DNA of 64,000 nucleotides, from NCBI GenBank assembly GCA_016000265.1, contig JAECRL010000001.1, positions 1-64,000 on the forward strand. Direction: 5' to 3'. Shown piece by piece: positions 23,783 to 33,021 of this stretch. Position numbers and translations under genes: made by a program. Below the pieces are notes generated by a model. It was not told where the DNA came from. It was given only the letters and a program-made list of their open reading frames with translations, and did not search any database. The first letter of the stretch is position 1, and each line of letters starts with the position of its first letter. This DNA is from Burkholderiales bacterium. GTDB lineage: Bacteria > Pseudomonadota > Gammaproteobacteria > Burkholderiales > Burkholderiaceae_C.

Positions 23783-24082
23783 ACGCAAGTGGTCCCTTGA
23801 CAGGTCGCTCGTCGGCGAGCCGCGTGCCTCGAATAGGCTCTGCCATCACGTGGCACATTCATTTCTGTGGCAGCGCGATGAGCTCAAACCAGTTCTCGGG
23901 CCCGTCTACCCGGGCGCACCATTCGGGTGGTTTGGGGCAAACGCCCTCCACAGAAGGCCCTGCAGCGTGTGATCACCCAGGCCTGGCAGGCGTGGAACAT
24001 GGCCTGGCTTCATCGACGGTGTTTTCGGTGGAAGCGAGCTGATCGTGCGCCGAAACGGAGGGTGCTGACCTTCGTGTGCGGT

Positions 24083-24425
24083 CTATGACGTTCGACGGAA
24101 TCTCGCCCGCGCCTTTTGGGTGATCGACTTCACCTCGTGGGTCAGGTGCGCTGCGAATCCCAGTTGCTGCGCCAGGCCCTGCGGTTGTGCGTGGCCCATC
24201 CGCCCTGGCAACACGTCGCCGCACACCGTGGGCCCCCGCCGTGTCGCCCGCCACCGCTTGCAGCAGCGCAAACAAGGTGGATGCCTTGCGCTGAGCCGAG
24301 AGGTAGGCACGCACCTCGCCTTCGGGCAGCAGTTTCTCGAAGAGGGCCTGCACCTGGGGTTCGATCAGGCGCCCTGGCTGGACAGGGGAAGGCGGCGGCC
24401 GGCTGGCCCGTCGCGTCGGGGGCAC
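24083..24425 (-). pseudogene. Possible frameshifted gene remnant
   Basis: Two minus-strand fragments in different frames look protein-like and lie end to end: VQALFEKLLPEGEVRAYLSA with STLFALLQAVAGD, then LPGRMGHAQPQGLAQQLGFA with HLTHEVKSITQKARARF up to a stop at about 24083. One frameshift near 24240 would join them. Family not recognised. It may be a host gene broken at the edge of the insertion, or chance open frames in GC-rich DNA. Confidence 0.3.
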
Positions 24426-24485
24426 GGGGCTTCATCAACGGTTCATGCGCGCAGGAATAGTGCACGTTTGACGCTCAAACGGCCG

Positions 24486-24512
24486 TGAACCTTCGCCTGA
24501 ATGGGCCGATAG
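24486..24512 (+). promoter_or_regulatory. Candidate FliA (sigma-28) promoter of the HD-GYP gene
   Basis: TGAA (24486-24489), 15 bases, then GCCGATAG (24505-24512). The sigma-28 consensus is TAAA-N15-GCCGATAA, so eight-plus-four positions match with two differences at correct spacing. Start to ATG is about 55 bases. A perfect inverted repeat GTTTGA-CGC-TCAAAC lies just upstream at 24466-24480. This would tie a c-di-GMP phosphodiesterase to flagellar gene expression. Confidence 0.5.
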
Positions 24513-24576
24513 TGGCGCAGGACGGGGAGGTGAAAGACCTGCGAAATCTCCAAGACACAGAGAGGGATGGAACACG

Positions 24577-25842
24577 ATGGGGCGAACCGACAAGCGCATT
24601 GCGCTGAGTGAGCTGCGGCTGGGCATGCAGGTCACAAAGCTGGGTGGGTCATGGCTGCAGCACCCGTTCCTCAGGGGCAGTTTTTTGTTGACCGATGCCG
24701 CGGACATCGTGGCCATGGAGAGGGCGGGCATCAAGGAGGTGTGGATCGACGAGTCCAAGGGCGTCGAGCTGCCGTCTGATGCGCGCCAAGTGGCGCAGGT
24801 CGGGCCAGGTGGAGCCGACCCTGGCGAGGGCGACGGGGAGGTGCCGGCTTCGCCTTCGCCGAGTGCGACGAAACCCGGACGATCACCGAGGCAAGCGCCC
24901 GCTTCCACTTCGATGGCGTCGGAGTTGGAGCAGGCCCGCAAGCTGTGCAAGGCAGCCAAGGAGCAGGTCATGGCCATGTTCCAGGATGCGCGGCTTGGCA
25001 AGGCCACCGACCCCAATGACGCCCTTCCTCTGGTGAGTGAGATCGCGGCGTCTGTGCAACGCAATGCCTCGGCCATCATCAGCGTGGCGAGGCTCAAGTC
25101 TCATGACGACTACACCTACATGCATTCCGTTGCGGTGTGCGCGCTGATGTTGTCGTTGGCCAGGCAAATGGGCTTGGATGAGCGCCAGACGCGCCTGGCC
25201 GGACTCGGTGGCTTGATGCACGACCTGGGCAAGGCGGTGATGCCGCTGGATGTGCTCAACAAGCCAGGCAAACTCACCGACGCAGAGTTTGATGTCATGA
25301 AGAAGCACCCGGTGGCGGGTGCCCAGTTGCTCAGGCAGGGTGGGGCGGAGCCCGAGGTGGAGGACATTGCGCTTCATCACCACGAGGAGTTCAACGGCAA
25401 GGGGTACCCGCATGGCCTGCAAGGCGAGGCCATTTCGGTGTTGTCTCGGATGGGGGCCATTTGTGACGTGTACGACGCGGTCACATCGATCCGGCCCTAC
25501 AAAAATGCCTGGGACCCAGCGAAGGCCATGCGGGAGATGGCCGGCTGGGAGGGGCATTTTGACAAGGTCATCTTCAATGCCTTCGTCAAATCGGTGGGCA
25601 TCTACCCCGTGGGCTCATTGGTGCGCATGGCTTCCAGTCGGCTGGCCGTGGTCATCGCGCCGGGGACGGAGTCTTTGTTGGCGCCCGTTGTCCGGGTGTT
25701 TTACTCGTTGCGCTCGAATGAGCCGGTTCAGGTTCAAACGATTGACCTGGCCTCGCCGGGGTGCAAAGACAGCATCGTGGGCCCCGAAGACCCTGCCAAG
25801 TGGGGCTTCACCCAGCTGGAGAGGCTCTGGTTGGCGCAATAG
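24577..25842 (+). CDS. HD-GYP domain c-di-GMP phosphodiesterase with DUF3391
   Basis: A 421-residue signalling enzyme. The N-terminal DUF3391 covers about residues 4-65 (KRIALSELRLGMQVTKLGGS). A linker rich in Pro/Ser follows, then an HD-GYP domain at about 165-350. Metal-binding and signature motifs are intact: HSVAVCALM, GGLMHDLGKAVMP (HD), and HHHEEFNGKGYPHGLQG (HHE plus GYP). It should hydrolyse c-di-GMP and favour motility over sessile growth. A Shine-Dalgarno GAGAGGGA precedes the ATG, and a candidate FliA promoter lies about 65 bases upstream. It stands alone and converges on the TonB receptor gene. Confidence 0.93.
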   Translation: MGRTDKRIALSELRLGMQVTKLGGSWLQHPFLRGSFLLTDAADIVAMERAGIKEVWIDESKGVELPSDARQVAQVGPGGADPGEGDGEVPASPSPSATKPGRSPRQAPASTSMASELEQARKLCKAAKEQVMAMFQDARLGKATDPNDALPLVSEIAASVQRNASAIISVARLKSHDDYTYMHSVAVCALMLSLARQMGLDERQTRLAGLGGLMHDLGKAVMPLDVLNKPGKLTDAEFDVMKKHPVAGAQLLRQGGAEPEVEDIALHHHEEFNGKGYPHGLQGEAISVLSRMGAICDVYDAVTSIRPYKNAWDPAKAMREMAGWEGHFDKVIFNAFVKSVGIYPVGSLVRMASSRLAVVIAPGTESLLAPVVRVFYSLRSNEPVQVQTIDLASPGCKDSIVGPEDPAKWGFTQLERLWLAQ

Positions 25843-25852
25843 GCCGGTGGCC

Positions 25853-28051
25853 TCAAAGCGCCCGCTTGATCTGCACGTGAAAGCTGCGCCCCGCCAAGGG
25901 CACGTCCCCGGGGATCAGCACGGGGATCGCGTTGCCGGGTGAGTACAGGCTGGGCTCGGTGACGTCGGCGTCGAAGAGGTTGCGCACCGAGGCGCTGAAT
26001 TCCCACTTGGAGGCGGAGCCGGGGACGCGCACGGTCAGGTCCATGGTGGTGTAGCTGGGTGTGGGCGTGCGCGTGTCGCCGGGGGGGCGTTGGCGTTCAC
26101 CCACGTGGTTGAGCTGGCCGCTCCAGGCCAGTCCGTTGTCCCATTGCCAGTCCAGGCGAGCGTAGGCGTGGTGGTGCGGTGCATAGCCCACGTCCTGCTG
26201 CGTGGCGCGTTCCACGGAGCGTTGCCAGGCGTAGTGGCCCGTGGCGACCAGGCCGGCCTGGATGTCGTGGCGGGCCTCCAGCTCCCAGCCCTTGCCGGAT
26301 TGCCGACCGGTGTTCTGGAAGACCTGGGGGGTGCCGGTGGCGGCGATGATGTCGCGCATGCCGTAGTGAAACAGGCTGAGCTGCACCTGGGTGTCGTGGC
26401 GAGCTTGCCAGTCGAAGGCCAGCTCGGTGGTCCGGATGGTTTCGGGCTTGAGGGCCGGGTTGCCTCGCAGGACCGGGTTGTTGATGCTGTAGAGCTCGAC
26501 GAAGGAGGGGGCCCGGAAGGCCCGCCCGTGCAGCAGTTTGGTCGTGAGGTTCAGGCTGGTGTCCCAGACCAGGGCCACGCGTGGGTTGGTGGTGTGGCCC
26601 ACGTCGGAGTACTGGTCGCGTCGCACCCCGGCGGTCAGGGTCCAGTCTCGCGCGAAGCTCCATTCGTCTTGCACGATCAGGTGGTCGACCTTGCGCCGGT
26701 GGGGGATCAGGAACGAGTCGGCCAAGGCGACTTCAACGACCTGCGCGCCGGGCAGTGGCTGAGGCGGGGCGCCGGCTGGGAGGGTGAAGTTCTTGAACTC
26801 CTGGGTGCGGTAGAGGTCGAGGTCTTCGTGGCCCACGCCCAGGCTGAGCACGTGCCCGGGCCAGCCCGTGTAGGTCGTCGTGAGGGAGCCGCGGAACTGG
26901 CGCTCCCAGGTGTTGGGTGCGCCCCGCATGCCTTGCGGGAAGCTGCCGCTCCAGGCGCCGGCGGGGTAGAGCAGGAGCGGGGTCGGGTAGGTGGTGGCGA
27001 AGTGCAGGCCGGTGAGTTGGGCGTGCAGGCGCCAGTGGTTGGCCAGGGGCAGGTCGCGCACCGACAGGTTGGCGTAGCTGCGCGCCGTGCGCCCGCGGCC
27101 CACGGGGTCGAGTGAGCTGGCCGCGCCGACGCCCAGCCCGATGTTGTCACGCGCCAGGTGGCCCAGGCGCAAGGTGGCGGCCCCCCAGTTCAGGCTGATT
27201 TGGGCGTCGAGGTCGTCGTGACGCGTGCGGGTGCCTCCGGGGGCCAGGCTCGCTTGCGTGCCCAGGGCCCGATCGATCTGCGTTTGTGCGTCGGCTTCGA
27301 TGACGCGGCTGTCTCCGTCGGTCCGGCCGTGTCGAACGTAGGCCGCGACCGCCCAGGGGCCCCATTGCCCGCCGTGCAGGGCCCAGGCCTGGTGGCTGCG
27401 GAAGCTGCCGACGCGAGCGCCCAGCTCGGTGCCATCGATGTCGCGCACGCCTTTGCTCACGAGGTTGATGACGCCGGAGTAGGCGTCGGCGCCGTGCAGG
27501 GCCGAGCCCGGTCCGCGGATGACTTCGATGCGCGCGATGTTCTCCAGCGGCAGGCCGCCCCAGGCGTTGCCGCGGTTGCCCAGGAACAGCATGGTCAGGG
27601 GCATGCCGTCGAGCAGCACCAGGGTCTGCGGGTTGAACTGGCCGTAGATGCCCCGGATCAGGTAGAGCGGGTTGTGGCCTTGCACGTTGCGGCTGACGTG
27701 CACGCCGGGCACGGTTTCCATGACCTCGTCGAGGTCGGTGGCGCCCATGCGCTCGATGTCTTCGGCGGTGATGACGCTGGCGACGGCGGGGGCGCGCCGC
27801 AGGGGCTGGCTGCGGCCGGTGGCGATGCTGACGTTGGGGCCTTGCAGGGCGCTGCGGTCGCCGAAGGCGCTGGCGAGGTCTTCTTCGTCGCTGGGGGCGG
27901 CGGGGGGCGTTTGCGCCAGGGAAGGGGTCGGGCCGAGCAGGAGGCCGAAGGTCAGGCCCAGTGAGGCCAGCGCCTCGGTCAGCCGGTGCGGGCCGTGGCG
28001 GCCTCGGTGGCCGTCACAGGGGCGCTGGCGGGGCAGCTGGATGGGTCTCAT
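25853..28051 (-). CDS. TonB-dependent outer-membrane receptor
   Basis: A 732-residue receptor. A signal peptide ends around TPSLAQ (residue 48). The plug domain spans about 75-190 ([60 protein letters not shown]). The beta barrel runs to the end, with the conserved late segment [19 protein letters not shown]. The start ATG 28051 overlaps the sensor-kinase stop by four bases; the same frame continues upstream without meaning. The plug resembles colicin I/siderophore receptors, but the ligand is unknown. It is third in an operon with a periplasmic binding protein and a hybrid kinase, so ligand uptake and sensing are probably linked. Confidence 0.9.
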   Translation of the reverse strand: MRPIQLPRQRPCDGHRGRHGPHRLTEALASLGLTFGLLLGPTPSLAQTPPAAPSDEEDLASAFGDRSALQGPNVSIATGRSQPLRRAPAVASVITAEDIERMGATDLDEVMETVPGVHVSRNVQGHNPLYLIRGIYGQFNPQTLVLLDGMPLTMLFLGNRGNAWGGLPLENIARIEVIRGPGSALHGADAYSGVINLVSKGVRDIDGTELGARVGSFRSHQAWALHGGQWGPWAVAAYVRHGRTDGDSRVIEADAQTQIDRALGTQASLAPGGTRTRHDDLDAQISLNWGAATLRLGHLARDNIGLGVGAASSLDPVGRGRTARSYANLSVRDLPLANHWRLHAQLTGLHFATTYPTPLLLYPAGAWSGSFPQGMRGAPNTWERQFRGSLTTTYTGWPGHVLSLGVGHEDLDLYRTQEFKNFTLPAGAPPQPLPGAQVVEVALADSFLIPHRRKVDHLIVQDEWSFARDWTLTAGVRRDQYSDVGHTTNPRVALVWDTSLNLTTKLLHGRAFRAPSFVELYSINNPVLRGNPALKPETIRTTELAFDWQARHDTQVQLSLFHYGMRDIIAATGTPQVFQNTGRQSGKGWELEARHDIQAGLVATGHYAWQRSVERATQQDVGYAPHHHAYARLDWQWDNGLAWSGQLNHVGERQRPPGDTRTPTPSYTTMDLTVRVPGSASKWEFSASVRNLFDADVTEPSLYSPGNAIPVLIPGDVPLAGRSFHVQIKRAL

Positions 28052-30123
28052 GCTGGGGACTCCGGTGTCGGGTTGGCGTCGTGACGCCAGGTCAGCTCGA
28101 GCCCCTGAGCGATGAGGCTCAGCAGCTCCATCCGATCGAAAGGCTTGGACAGGAAGGCCGATGCGCCGGCTTGCAGGGCCTGGGCGCGGTGCGCGGGGGA
28201 GGCGTTGGCGGTCAGCGCGATGACCTGGGGGGCGTGGGCCGGTGCGGGCGTTTGGGCGCAGATCTGGCGCGTGGCCTCCAGGCCGTCCATGACGGGCATG
28301 GCCAGGTCCATCAGGACCAGGTCGGGGTGGTGCTGGTGGTGGAGCTGGACGGCCTCGGCGCCGTCGCGGGCCTCCAGGGTGTCGAAGCCCAGCGGGCGCA
28401 GCAGCTCGACGAGCACGTGGCGGTTGGTGGCCACGTCGTCGGCGATGAGCACGAGCCGGCGCGGGCCTTCGTAGCCGGTGACGCTGGCAAACACGCCGGC
28501 AAACACGCTGGCCGGGGCGGGCGTGGCGGCCACCGTGGGCAAGGGCAGGTCGAACCAGAAGCAGCAGCCCTGGCCTTCCTGGCTGCGCAGGTGCAGTTCG
28601 CCGCCCATCAGGCGCACCAGCTGGCGGCTGATCGCCAGGCCCAGGCCGGTGCCTTGGGCGCGGCTGCGGGCGTCGCCGGCTTGCTCGAAGGGCTCGAAGA
28701 CGCGGGCCTGGTCTTCTGCGCGGATGCCGGGGCCGCTGTCTTGCACCGAAAAGCGCAGCGTGGCGGCGTCGCCCTCGGGCGTGGCGGACAGGCACAGGAT
28801 GTCGAGCCGAACGGTGCCGTGGGCGGTGAACTTCAGGGCGTTGCCCAGCAGGTTGAAGAGCACCTGCCTCAGGCGCTGGTCGTCGACCAGCACGGCCTGG
28901 GGGACCTGGTCGTCACAGTGGGTGAGCAGCGTGAGGGCCTTCTCGGCGGCCTTGATGCGCAGGGCGTTGTCGAGCTGGTCGGCCAGGGCCCGGGGTTGCA
29001 CGGAGGCCGCGTGGAGCTCGGTGTGGCCGGACTCGATGCGAGAGAGGTCCAGGATGTCGATGATCAGCTTGAGCAGGTGGTCGCCGCTTTCGTGCATGGT
29101 CTGCACGATGCGGCGCTGGCGCCCGGTGAGTTCGCGGTCCATCTCCAGGATCTGGGCGTAGCCCATGATGGCGTTGAGCGGGGTGCGCAACTCGTGGCTC
29201 ATGCGGGTGAGGAAGTCGGTCTTGGCCTGGCTGGCGACCTCGGCGCGTTCCTTCTCGACCTTGAGCTCCTCGGTGCGCTCGCGCACGAGGTCGCCGAGGT
29301 TGTCGCGGTGGCGCTGGAGTTCCTCGCCACGCTCTTGCAGCGCCGCGAGCATGCGGTTGAAGGCGTGCGACATGCGTTGCAGGTCGCGCGGGCCTTGCGC
29401 GGTGGTGCGCACCTGCACGGCGCCTTGCTCGGCGCGCGCCATGGCTTTGGAGAGCGCCTGAAGGGGGCGGTTGAGCCGGTCGGCCAGCCAGCGCAAGACG
29501 CCCAGGAAGACCAGCGCGATGACCAGCGAGGACACCACGTTGGTCAGGAAGATGTTGGTGACCGTGCTCGACAGCGTGGCCTTGCTGACGCTGAGGACGA
29601 CGTGGCCCAGTTGCTCTTCGGGCGGGGGCTCGACGTCGAACGGGGAGGCGCTGCGGGTGGTCCAGACCGGGGCGACCAGGTGCCAGGTGTGCGCGTCCTG
29701 CGCGGCCACGAAGGCGCTGTGGGGCGCCGGCTGGGGCAAGGTGGGCGGTGCGGGCCAATCGGGTGAGCCCTCGTTTTGCAGGCCACGCGCCACCAGCAGC
29801 TTGCCGCTCGTGTTGCGGATTTCGATGCGCAGCACGTCGGGGAAGGCGAGGGTGGCGGCCAGGGCGTCGCCGGCGTTGTCGGGCGCGCCCGACAGCAGCG
29901 CCAGCTGGCTCTGGTTGGCCAGGCTGCTGGCGACCTGCAGGCTTTGCTTGAGCAGGTTGTCTTCGACCTGCCGGCTGGCTTGCCAGGCGCTGGCCAGCGA
30001 GGACAGCAGGGTCATGCTGAGCACGCCGATGGCCACGACCAGGCTGAGTTGCTGCTGGAAGGTCATGTGGCTGGCCAGGCGAGCCAGCGGGCGGGTGAGC
30101 AGCGGGATGCGGACTTCTGTCAT
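28048..30123 (-). CDS. Hybrid sensor histidine kinase
   Basis: A 691-residue inner-membrane kinase. The first helix is at about residues 27-50 ([20 protein letters not shown]). A periplasmic domain of about 130 residues and a second helix near 193-212 follow, then HAMP ([18 protein letters not shown]). HisKA has the phosphorylated His in [16 protein letters not shown]. HATPase has NLLGNALKF and [21 protein letters not shown] receiver domain sits at about 555-680, with acceptor Asp in [13 protein letters not shown]. No HPt or partner regulator is nearby. It starts one base after the upstream binding-protein stop and overlaps the receptor start, so all three are coupled. Confidence 0.93.
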   Translation of the reverse strand: MTEVRIPLLTRPLARLASHMTFQQQLSLVVAIGVLSMTLLSSLASAWQASRQVEDNLLKQSLQVASSLANQSQLALLSGAPDNAGDALAATLAFPDVLRIEIRNTSGKLLVARGLQNEGSPDWPAPPTLPQPAPHSAFVAAQDAHTWHLVAPVWTTRSASPFDVEPPPEEQLGHVVLSVSKATLSSTVTNIFLTNVVSSLVIALVFLGVLRWLADRLNRPLQALSKAMARAEQGAVQVRTTAQGPRDLQRMSHAFNRMLAALQERGEELQRHRDNLGDLVRERTEELKVEKERAEVASQAKTDFLTRMSHELRTPLNAIMGYAQILEMDRELTGRQRRIVQTMHESGDHLLKLIIDILDLSRIESGHTELHAASVQPRALADQLDNALRIKAAEKALTLLTHCDDQVPQAVLVDDQRLRQVLFNLLGNALKFTAHGTVRLDILCLSATPEGDAATLRFSVQDSGPGIRAEDQARVFEPFEQAGDARSRAQGTGLGLAISRQLVRLMGGELHLRSQEGQGCCFWFDLPLPTVAATPAPASVFAGVFASVTGYEGPRRLVLIADDVATNRHVLVELLRPLGFDTLEARDGAEAVQLHHQHHPDLVLMDLAMPVMDGLEATRQICAQTPAPAHAPQVIALTANASPAHRAQALQAGASAFLSKPFDRMELLSLIAQGLELTWRHDANPTPESPA

Positions 30124-30124
30124 C

Positions 30125-31141
30125 TCATTGCTCCGGCAGGATCAGGTGAATGGGCTGGCCGGCGGCCTGCAGGTCGACGCCAAGGTGCATGGCCGTTCGC
30201 GCGTTGACGGCGGTCAGCACCTGCCGCAGCGCGACGAGACCGCGCGATGTTGCGGGTGCGCTGGCCGATGGCGTCGACGGCATCGCTTGCACCGCTTGCG
30301 CCGTGGCACCGAGGTGGCGTCCCAGCTCGGTGTTGTCCGGGTAGAGCGCAAAGAGCGCACCGCGGCGCACGTGCGCGACGTTGCTGGAGAACACGGGGAT
30401 GCCGTGGTCCCAGCTTTCGCGCAGCAGCCAGGGCAGCACCGTGGATTCATCGACGGTGGCCGAGTCCTGCGGCAACCACAGCACGTCGCGGCGCGGGTTG
30501 AGCTGGCCCATGAGGTCCTGGTAGCGCTTGAGGGCGACCTTGAGGTCTTCGGCCTCCAGCGTCAGCAGCTCCAGGCCCTGCTGGCGGGCGGCTTCGCGCG
30601 CCAGGCGGATGAGCCATTCGTTCTGGCGCGGGTCGTAGACCACGACCACGCGCCGCGCACGGGGCACGAAGGCCTTGAGGCGCGAGAACAGCAAGGCGGG
30701 GTCGGGCGCCAGGCTCTGGATCATCCACGCGGGCGATTCGCCCTCCGGCACGGACAGCACGCCAGCGGCGATCACGTTGACCTTGCGGTCCAGGCCGGAC
30801 GCGACTTTGAGGCCGCTGCGACCGAGCGCGATCACGGTGCGGGCTTGGCGCAGGCGGGGGTCGTCGGCCAGCGTGGTGGCGGTGGCGTTGGGTGCGATGG
30901 CCAGCCGCGTGGTGCGGCCCTGGGCGCCGTCTTCGATGCCGCGCACGATGGCGGAGAAGGCGCTGCGGTACGGCTCGCCGATGTCGGGGTAGACGATGGC
31001 GATGACGCCGCGGGCCTCGTCATCCGACGCAGCGTGGAGCCGACCTGCGGGCACCATCCCCAGGCAGGTGCCTCCAGCCAGGCTCAGCAGGTGTCGCCGA
31101 GTGAGCCTGGTTTGTGTCTGACCGTTCTCGGGCAAATCCAT
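30125..31141 (-). CDS. PF04392-type ABC substrate-binding-like protein
   Basis: A 338-residue periplasmic protein of the COG2984/PF04392 type. The N-terminus [20 protein letters not shown] resembles a Tat-like signal. The body alternates Rossmann-like lobes ([60 protein letters not shown]). No permease or ATPase gene is near; instead it is followed by a hybrid kinase and a TonB receptor. A role as periplasmic ligand sensor for the kinase is therefore more likely than transport. Ligand unknown. Confidence 0.8.
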   Translation of the reverse strand: MDLPENGQTQTRLTRRHLLSLAGGTCLGMVPAGRLHAASDDEARGVIAIVYPDIGEPYRSAFSAIVRGIEDGAQGRTTRLAIAPNATATTLADDPRLRQARTVIALGRSGLKVASGLDRKVNVIAAGVLSVPEGESPAWMIQSLAPDPALLFSRLKAFVPRARRVVVVYDPRQNEWLIRLAREAARQQGLELLTLEAEDLKVALKRYQDLMGQLNPRRDVLWLPQDSATVDESTVLPWLLRESWDHGIPVFSSNVAHVRRGALFALYPDNTELGRHLGATAQAVQAMPSTPSASAPATSRGLVALRQVLTAVNARTAMHLGVDLQAAGQPIHLILPEQ

Positions 31142-31274
31142 CCCCCACCACGGGCCCAGGCAAGCCCATGCCGTTTCACGTGCATTGAGTATGGGTGCGG
31201 ATGGTACTGGATGTCCGCGATCCTTGAATCGAGGGTGAGTCTGGATTCACACTGGCGTGGGCGCGGTTTTGGCG

Positions 31275-31745
31275 TCAGCCGCGACGCCGCAGCCAGCCGT
31301 CCACCGCGAGCGCGCCGCCGCCTTGTGTGAGCACGGCCAGCAGCATGAGCGCCAGCATGAGCGGCACCTTGAAGCCCTGGCCGGCCTCGCCCTCGATCTG
31401 GTTCCAGCCGGCCCAGCCGAGGTCGAAGTGCACGGTGTAGACCGCCACCCAGGTGATGAAGAGCAGGCCGAGGGCGGCCAGGCGCGAGGCCAGGCCCAGC
31501 GCCAGGGCGGCGCCGAGCACGACCTCGCCCAGGCCGGCGGCCGCCCAGTTCAGGTCGGCGTCCAGCCAGCGGACGATGGCGGGGAAGTCCAGGCCGGCGA
31601 ACCACTCGGGGGCGCTCCAGCCGGCCGAGAGCTTGTGGATGCCAGCCATCAGGAACTCCTGTGCGGCCCAGATCCGCAGGGCCAGCAGGCCCAGGCCGTC
31701 GCTGTGCTCACGCACGCACGCGATCGAGATACGCGAGGAATTCAT
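31275..31745 (-). CDS. DoxX family membrane protein of the Hvf cluster
   Basis: A 156-residue protein with four hydrophobic segments (LGLLALRIWAAQEFLMAGIH, LGEVVLGAALALGLASRLAA, ALGLLFITWVAVYTVHFDL, MLALMLLAVLT), as in DoxX/HvfD proteins. It overlaps the upstream short DUF2063 gene by 38 bases. DoxX proteins are regular members of DUF692/DUF2063/DUF2282 gene clusters, and a role in quinone-linked redox or export has been proposed; the exact function is unknown. Confidence 0.88.
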   Translation of the reverse strand: MNSSRISIACVREHSDGLGLLALRIWAAQEFLMAGIHKLSAGWSAPEWFAGLDFPAIVRWLDADLNWAAAGLGEVVLGAALALGLASRLAALGLLFITWVAVYTVHFDLGWAGWNQIEGEAGQGFKVPLMLALMLLAVLTQGGGALAVDGWLRRRG

Positions 31746-31980
31746 CGGGGAGGTCTCCGTAGAAGTGCGAGGTCCATTCGGACTGCCGCACGAAGTCTTC
31801 GATCAGGGCGCGCCAGGCGTCTTCGCCGAGTTGCTGGCGCACCTCGGGGTGCTGCGCCTCGATCGCCTGGCTGGCGCCGAGGTGCACGAGGTGCCGGTAG
31901 ACCCGCATGCCCGCCTCGGTGTGGCCCTCGGGGACCACGTCGGTGCGGCCCCTCACGTAGGCGTAGAAGTCTTCAGACAT
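31708..31980 (-). CDS. Short DUF2063 (HvfC-like) partner protein
   Basis: Only 90 residues, corresponding to the N-terminal part of the DUF2063 family, which is usually near 250 residues. Family features are MRVYRHLVHLGASQAIEAQH, VRQQLGEDAWRALIEDFVRQ and FYGDLPDEFLAYL. Full-length HvfC partners bind the precursor leader and deliver it to the MNIO enzyme. This minimal version presumably keeps the recognition part. It overlaps the MNIO gene by 28 bases and DoxX by 38, so all are tightly coupled. Confidence 0.8.
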   Translation of the reverse strand: MSEDFYAYVRGRTDVVPEGHTEAGMRVYRHLVHLGASQAIEAQHPEVRQQLGEDAWRALIEDFVRQSEWTSHFYGDLPDEFLAYLDRVRA

Positions 31981-32744
31981 CGCAGCTCCTGGTTGATGAG
32001 GTCGCAGCCGGGCAGGTCGTTGTCCCACTCCAGCAACACGCTCAGCTGATGGCGTTGCTGCATCAGCCGGGCCATGGCGGCGGTGCCGCTTTCCACGGGT
32101 TGGCTGTGGGTGTCGATGTGCATGCCGAAGCGCGCGTCGAACTCGTGGCCGGCGACGTGCAGGTAGCTGATGCGGGCCGGGTCGATGCGGGTGATGAAGG
32201 TCGGCAGGTCCATGCCGCCGTGGTTCTTGTGGTTGACGACCACGTTGTTGAGGTCGAGCAGGACCTGGCAGTCGGCCCGCTCGGCGATGGCGGCCACGAA
32301 GTCCGCTTCGGGCACGTCGCCGCGGTTGGTGTACCAGGTGCTGTTTTCGATGGCGATGCGCCTCCCCAGCACGTCTTGCACGTGGCGGATGCGGTCGGAC
32401 ACGCGCGCCACCTCGGCCATCGTGAAGGGGATGGGGAAGAGGTCGTGGAGCTGGTGGGCGTCGCCGCTGGAAGCGAGGTGGTCGGAGCAATGAACGGCCC
32501 CGATGTCCTCGATGAGCTCGCGCAGGTTGAGCAGGAAGGCGCGCTCGATGGGGGCGGGGCCGCCCAGGTTCATCGAGACGCCGTGCAGGTGAACCGGGCG
32601 GCCGGATTCGATGATCCGGTGCAGGGGCGCGCGATCGCGCCGCATCCAGTTCTCGGAGACGACTTCAAAGAAGTCCGCTTCGATGGCCGACAGGTCCCAG
32701 TCGGCCATCTCGCGTCGGTAGCCCAGGCCCACCATGGTGCTCAC
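31953..32744 (-). CDS. MNIO (DUF692) RiPP-modifying iron oxidase
   Basis: A 263-residue DUF692/MNIO enzyme (HvfB type), a TIM-barrel multinuclear non-haem iron oxidase that modifies cysteines of peptide substrates. Metal-binding motifs are complete: LHGVSMNLGG, HCSDHLASSGDAHQLHDLFP, IENSTWY, LLDLNNVVVNHKNHG, HVAGHEFD, IDTHSQPV and LLEWDND. It starts at GTG 32744, five bases after the precursor gene. In HvfA/bufferin systems such enzymes turn cysteines into sulfur heterocycles that bind copper, and the neighbouring Cys-rich precursor fits that. Confidence 0.92.
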   Translation of the reverse strand: MSTMVGLGYRREMADWDLSAIEADFFEVVSENWMRRDRAPLHRIIESGRPVHLHGVSMNLGGPAPIERAFLLNLRELIEDIGAVHCSDHLASSGDAHQLHDLFPIPFTMAEVARVSDRIRHVQDVLGRRIAIENSTWYTNRGDVPEADFVAAIAERADCQVLLDLNNVVVNHKNHGGMDLPTFITRIDPARISYLHVAGHEFDARFGMHIDTHSQPVESGTAAMARLMQQRHQLSVLLEWDNDLPGCDLINQELRCLKTSTPT

Positions 32745-32748
32745 CCGA

Positions 32749-33021
32749 TCACTTCTTGCTGCAGGAGGCGTCCTTCTTGCCGGCGTCGTCCTTTTTGCCG
32801 CAGGACGCGTCTTTCTTGCCGCAGGAGGCGTCTTTCATTCCGGCGTCGCCCTTCTTGCCGCACGACGCGTCTTTCATGCCGGCGTCCTTTTCATTCTTGG
32901 CGCCCATTTCCTTTTTGCCGCAGGTGCCGGCGCCGCACTTGCTGTCGGCACCGTGGTGGCCGGCCCAGGCGCTGGAGGCGATGACGGTGGCGGCCAGGGC
33001 GGCGATGGTCTTGATGTTCAT
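32749..33021 (-). CDS. Cysteine-repeat RiPP precursor (HvfA/bufferin-like)
   Basis: A 90-residue secreted peptide. The signal peptide MNIKTIAALAATVIASSAWA ends at AWA before GHHG. The mature part has six Cys: CGAGTCGKK, then four DASC units (DASCGKK three times and DASCSKK last), with spacers DAGMK, GDAGMK and DDAGKK. Bufferin/DUF2282 precursors usually show EGKCG repeats; here the unit is DASCGKK. The start ATG 33019-33021 fits the signal peptide. It is first in the minus-strand run with MNIO, DUF2063 and DoxX genes. Probable role: copper binding or buffering in the periplasm. Confidence 0.85.
   Translation of the reverse strand: MNIKTIAALAATVIASSAWAGHHGADSKCGAGTCGKKEMGAKNEKDAGMKDASCGKKGDAGMKDASCGKKDASCGKKDDAGKKDASCSKK

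Larger units (their letters stand above)
17901..23921. mobile_element. Putative integrative element at tRNA-Arg(CCG)
   Basis: Evidence for an acquired block: a large serine recombinase abuts the 3' end of an intact tRNA; the DNA from about 20.8 to 23.2 kb is visibly AT-richer than the host; and the cargo genes have no housekeeping role. A candidate right end is 23910-23924, where CCGGGCGC-A-CCA-T-TC matches the tRNA 3' end region 17889-17903 at 13 of 15 positions and would correspond to a displaced tRNA end with A at the discriminator position. The right boundary is uncertain and the element could extend to about 24.5 kb. No conjugation or phage structural genes are seen. Confidence 0.5.
23076..24576. 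other. Mostly gene-free stretch at the right side of the element
   Basis: No intact recognised gene. It contains a short minus-strand frame (23129-23371) with a protein-like piece FERAVKSLTAINQQIELAAA, perhaps a remnant; a third GAATGAC motif at 23753; the candidate right att site at 23910-23924; a broken minus-strand frame at 24083-24425; and the HD-GYP promoter region. Composition returns to host-like GC by about 23.9 kb. Confidence 0.45.

Noticed and set aside
23755..24042. Plus-strand frame at the right side of the element
   Set aside because: The translation is low-complexity and frame-ambiguous, with no Shine-Dalgarno and no similarity that I recognise.
28048..28795. Upstream extension of the TonB receptor frame
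   Set aside because: The frame continues into the kinase gene, but the residues there are Arg/Pro-rich nonsense; the ATG at 28051 gives a signal peptide and overlaps the kinase stop.
32760..32900. Repeated DNA in the HvfA precursor as a possible CRISPR array
   Set aside because: Repeats are coding, of unequal spacing and in frame, and encode DASCGKK units; no cas genes are near.
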